A stretch of 35,560 nucleotides of DNA, from contig WOGZ01000331.1 of assembly GCA_009733775.1 (NCBI GenBank), positions 1 through 35,560 of the forward strand. Direction: 5' to 3'. This stretch comes from Alectoria sarmentosa. Its lineage: Eukaryota > Ascomycota > Lecanoromycetes > Lecanorales > Parmeliaceae. Positions 32,048-35,560 of the stretch are shown piece after piece. A model generated the notes under the pieces. It was given only the letters and a program-made list of their open reading frames with translations, had not been told where the DNA came from and ran no database searches. Made by a program: the position numbers and the translations under genes. The stretch's first letter is position 1. The number at the start of each line of letters is the position of its first letter.

Positions 32048-33959
32048 TCACTTGCCAACGCAGAATCTGTCATTGACCGTCAGCATAATCGGACGGCTTG
32101 AGGGAGATAGTGTCGTATTACTTCTCGAAGACGACGCCCAGCACCTCTTCGACATCGCCAGATTCGCCTCTCCCGATGATTTTCGCTAGACAGTCAGCAG
32201 CAAAGCGTAGGCTCTCCGCCGCAAGGACCACATCGACGTCATCCCCATGACCGTTAGCTCCACCTTCGTTTCGGTCATTGCCTTGCACTTCGGCTAGGAA
32301 GCTCTCCAGATGCTGAAGACACTGTAGCAGCAATAGTCGTTGTCGCTCGGTAGCACCAAGTGATTCAACCCAAGCTGAGTTGTTGCTGGTTCCATCATGT
32401 TCTCTAGGGACAACTGCAGCGGTCATCCTGCCGAAGAGTTGGGTCAAACCGTTGAGGAAGGTCTGAATGCCGCTTGGATCAGATTTGTCATCGATGTTAG
32501 AGGCCTGAGCATTCGTACAGGAAACTGCGAAGAGCCGCGTTTCGGATAAGTCAAAGAAATCTCTCAACGCCCGATGGCGTCTGAACTTCGATCGGTTGTT
32601 TGAGAGATGAGCGTTGCTGGCAAATAAGTCTGCTTTGTTTAGAACGCAAACAACCTTCTGTGAGCCAGGATCGATTTGCTTCAGTACTTCCTTGAGCTCG
32701 GAACCGATCGAAACGCTGATTTCGGAACTCGCTTGGTTCTCTACCTCGGCAGAGAGCACAACAACGACAACATCTGCTTTGAGCGCTCTTTCTTTAGCCC
32801 TTCTGATGCCCTCTTTTTCAATCTCCCCGATTTGCTGTATGCCAGAAGTTTGCGTCCGTTTTCGAAGCCCAGCAAGGTCAGCAAATCGACAGTAGAAGCC
32901 TCCGATATCGACATTGACATCTACTACGTCTCTTGTCGTGCCTGCTTCGCTGCTCACAATGGCTGCTTCTCGGCCTACGATTTGATTGAGAAGAGAGCTT
33001 TTTCCAGCATTTGGAGCTCCAATGAGGGCTATGTTGATGCCATTTCGCAGTAATTCTCCTCGGGATGCACTTTCAATGTTCGCATGCAATTGTGATTTCA
33101 AGTGTTGAACTTGTTTGGCAACCGATGCACACAGCTTTGCAGGCGGTTCGTCGAAATGCTGATCCTCGGAAAAGTCGATCAAAGCCTCCAGCTCTCCTCT
33201 GGCATACAATAGCTTCTGTCTCCATGCCTCATAGCGTTCTGCGAGGACGTTTGAGGAGCCTCGAACTGCTAGCCGGCGTTGTTGTTCTGTGTCAGCAGCC
33301 AAGGTATCTCCAAGTGCTTCGACTTGGAGGAGATCAAGTCTGTTGTTATAAAACGCTCGTCGTGTGAATTCTCCTGGCTCGGCATATCGTATGGTCTGAG
33401 GAGCATTCTTTGGGATGGTCTCAGGAATGGCAGCTAAAACTGCTTTTACCACTGCTGTGCCACCATGAATATGGAGTTCGAGGATGTCTTCGCCTGTTGC
33501 GGTTCCTGGTGCAGGATAGTAAAAGACCAAGGCATTTGCGTCCAAGACTCGCTCATCTTGGCTGTCTGCCAAACTCACTGAGGGCTCAAAAAGAGTCCGC
33601 AGTGTGGCGTACCGAGGCTTTGGTGGCGTTGTTTGTGGGCAAAGTGCTTGATAAACGGTCATGCAAGCTGGACCAGATATCCTGATGATGGCAATGGCTG
33701 CTCGTCCTGGAGCAGTTGACAAGGCGTATATAGTGGCTTCATCATTCTTGATGAGACTGAGAGTTCTTCTTGCTTCTGTTAAATGATGTTGTTGGAGGGT
33801 GTCATACTTCCTCCTCACACTCGGAGGAGCAACTGGCCTATATAAGTATGCTCGAACTTTGGATGTTTGTGGTCGAGATTGTGAATCAATCTTTCTCAAG
33901 GAAGAAAACGAGTTTCGAAGTGATCTATGAGTGTGAAGTGGCCTCCAACAAACCTTCAT
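32048..33959 (-). CDS. MSS1: Mitochondrial tRNA-modification GTPase Mss1 (MnmE/GTPBP3 family)
   Basis: With its MTO1/GidA-type partner, this GTPase installs the 5-carboxymethylaminomethyl-type modification on wobble uridine of mitochondrial tRNAs. CDS on the minus strand is 33959..32122 and 32066..32048, 618 aa. The N-terminal TrmE domain is clear ('TIYALSTAPGRAAIAIIRIS', 'RYAEPGEFTRRAFYNNRLDL'). G-domain motifs are G1 'GAPNAGKS' (314-321), G2 'GTTRD' (340-344), G3 'DLAG' (361-364) and G4 'NKAD' (441-444). The essential C-terminal FC(I/V)GK motif is encoded by a 19-nt last exon, reached through a 55-nt intron (GTAATA...GACAG); without splicing the protein would end at 'VVFEK'. The first ~70 residues look like a mitochondrial presequence. 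A 51-nt frame-neutral candidate intron lies within the codons for residues 50-68. Confidence 0.92.
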
Positions 33960-34108
33960 CCCTCAACTCCGAATATATCAAAAGCCGTTTTAACAGTGTT
34001 TGACAGTGTGAGTGATGTCTGTGTCAGATTTCCTTCACTAGCGGATCGGCAGAGTCTTGGCAGTGTTACCCTCGTACGGCGGACGACGGCTACAACTAGG
34101 ACAAAACC

Positions 34109-34139
34109 AAAAAGAAAAAAAAAAAAAGAAAAAAAAAAA
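34109..34139 (+). repeat. Poly-A/poly-purine tract at the right island boundary
   Basis: A run of A with only two G interruptions, followed by a T-rich stretch. It lies about 150 bp upstream of the mss1 start codon and within tens of bases of the point where composition drops into AT-rich decayed DNA. It could be a promoter poly(dA:dT) element or the relic of a retroelement tail. Confidence 0.6.
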
Positions 34140-35490
34140 CTTTTTTCTTTTCTTTTGCAATTGCCCCACTTTCTCATCTTTTGTTTTTTATAAATTATTT
34201 ATTCATAATATCCAATCACAATCAAAACGATCATTCGTCAAAAAACCTAAACATATATAAAAATGAGATTCTTAATCGATTATATATATTATATTGAAAA
34301 CAAAAAAAGATTATTATCTAACTTATTAATAATAAAAACTTAATTCTCGATTCTCATACATTTCGACGTTAATTACAAAAATAAAATACTTCGCAATAAG
34401 ATTATACGAAAAATACAAAACAATTACGAGATCGTATTTAATTTTTATTTTATAAATATAAACTTTCAAACAATGAGATACTTAAATAATTAAAAAATGA
34501 AGACTTCATAATCACAATTAAAGATCTCATATAAATCAAAAAAGCGCTTAATTTTAAACGATTAAAAATCAATCGAAAAATAAAAAAACACATAAATAAC
34601 ATCGTACGAAGACTCATAAAGCAAAAAACTGGAAAAAATGTAATTTAAAGTTATAACAAAGGACTTTTAATAAAACATTTTCGAAAGATAAGACATTTAA
34701 TTATCAAATATTCTTCATACGACTTTATTTATTACATATATGTTAATTTAATTTAAAAATCATCTTTTTGCTTAATGTCGTATAATTTTTTTTAATATTG
34801 TTAATCGATAACATTATGATGTGCAACGCACGAAAAACGAATATATTATTTTTAATTCAAATTTAATATAATTCATAAACGATTATAATAAATTTATAGA
34901 TTTTAAAATCGAGATTTACGATATAATAAACGAGTATATTCGATATTTTTTATAACTTATAATCAACATTTTCAATTATACAATTATTAATGTTTTACGA
35001 AAATATTTGAATTATATTTTCGTATTAAAACAATAATCTCGCTTTATACAATTTAATCGTGATCATAAAACGATTTTAATAATTTAAACTCATTTTCAAT
35101 TATAATAAACGTACGATTCGGAAATGAAAATCAAAGATTGTTATATATACGAAATTAATATTAATAATCAACGAATTAAATCTTAATAAATTCAATTGAT
35201 TAAATCGTTATTTAATAAATGAATAAGCTTCTTCGATGCACTTTATACGATAAATAAATATTTCAAAAATGTGTTAATCGACCGAATTATATTTCTTATA
35301 ATATATTTTTCGATTATTCATATAAAAGTCACGCATTATGTGAACGAATAAAATATATACATTTTACGTAAATAATCAAAACGTTTAAAAATTATATTAA
35401 GAAAATTAAAAACATTATTCTTCAAACTTAAATCAAATATCAAAAATTATGATTTTGATTTATATAAATCAACTTTTGTTCGATTACGTC
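34140..35490. repeat. AT-rich RIP-like decayed repeat block, right flank
   Basis: Composition and residual CpG pattern match the left block. There is no gene of normal codon use. I could not assign a transposon family; short frames resemble decayed pol sequence only vaguely. It extends to about 35490, where normal composition returns. Confidence 0.75.
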
Positions 35491-35502
35491 GTAACGTAAA
35501 AG

Positions 35503-35560
35503 TGTCATGGTATGCCATGAGATCTGGAAGATCTGATAAGATAAGGCTAGTGCGGCCTTG
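35503..35560. repeat. Probable LTR terminus, partial, runs off window
   Basis: At 35503 the sequence begins TGTCATGGTATGCCATGAGA, and base composition is normal from about 35490 to the edge. It opens with TG and contains the perfect inverted repeat TCATGG/CCATGA. This resembles the start of a fungal LTR. It could be the unmutated 3' LTR of an element whose body is the decayed block to its left, or the 5' end of another element to the right. Confidence 0.4.

Noticed and set aside
1..35560. CRISPR array, bacterial operon, prophage or riboswitch
   Set aside because: The window is eukaryotic: spliceosomal introns, LTR elements and fungal nuclear genes. No regularly spaced direct repeats were seen.
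1..35560. tRNA or rRNA genes
   Set aside because: No cloverleaf-forming sequence with A-box and B-box elements or rRNA-like segment was noticed; a covariance-model scan would settle this.

Overview
This window is nuclear DNA of a filamentous ascomycete (Pezizomycotina; class not resolved). The evidence is short introns of about 45-210 nt with GTRNGY-type donors and CTRAC-like branch sites, a set of mitochondrial and trafficking genes typical of these fungi, and long AT-rich blocks of transposon relics mutated by C-to-T and G-to-A changes on both strands (RIP-like decay).

Layout. 1-4878 is AT-rich decayed DNA holding a minus-strand Ty3/gypsy pol relic. 4879-10129 is one Ty1/copia retrotransposon with both LTRs, a 5-bp target duplication, a primer-binding site and a polypurine tract. 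Its 5' LTR and interior are heavily mutated, while its 3' LTR is nearly untouched. From about 9.78 to 34.1 kb lies a gene island of normal composition: beta-mannosidase (+), a two-domain ABM-like barrel protein (-), an Fmp32/MCUR1-family mitochondrial protein (+), a HEATR5/Laa1-type HEAT-repeat protein of about 2041 aa (-), a TACO1/YebC-family protein (+), a poorly resolved stretch, a 270-bp MITE, an MscL-type mechanosensitive channel (+), two weak or unknown loci, an F-box protein (-) and the mitochondrial tRNA-modification GTPase Mss1/MnmE (-). From about 34.14 kb the DNA is again AT-rich and decayed, until a normal-composition LTR-like start at 35503 runs off the edge.

How the genes relate. 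There is no biosynthetic cluster. Three genes (Fmp32-like, TACO1-like, Mss1) act in mitochondrial gene expression or cytochrome c oxidase biogenesis. Laa1 and TACO1 share a 166-bp divergent promoter, and the ABM-like gene and Fmp32-like gene share one of 159 bp. All splice structures were reconstructed by eye from frame continuity, splice consensus and remembered family conservation; no alignment was run.

The most interesting signals are: (a) RIP-like mutation that stops inside a single retrotransposon, leaving a paired mutated/unmutated LTR and target duplication; (b) sparing of CpG by that mutation process; (c) an intact LTR lying 76 bp upstream of the beta-mannosidase start codon; (d) a MITE directly upstream of mscL.
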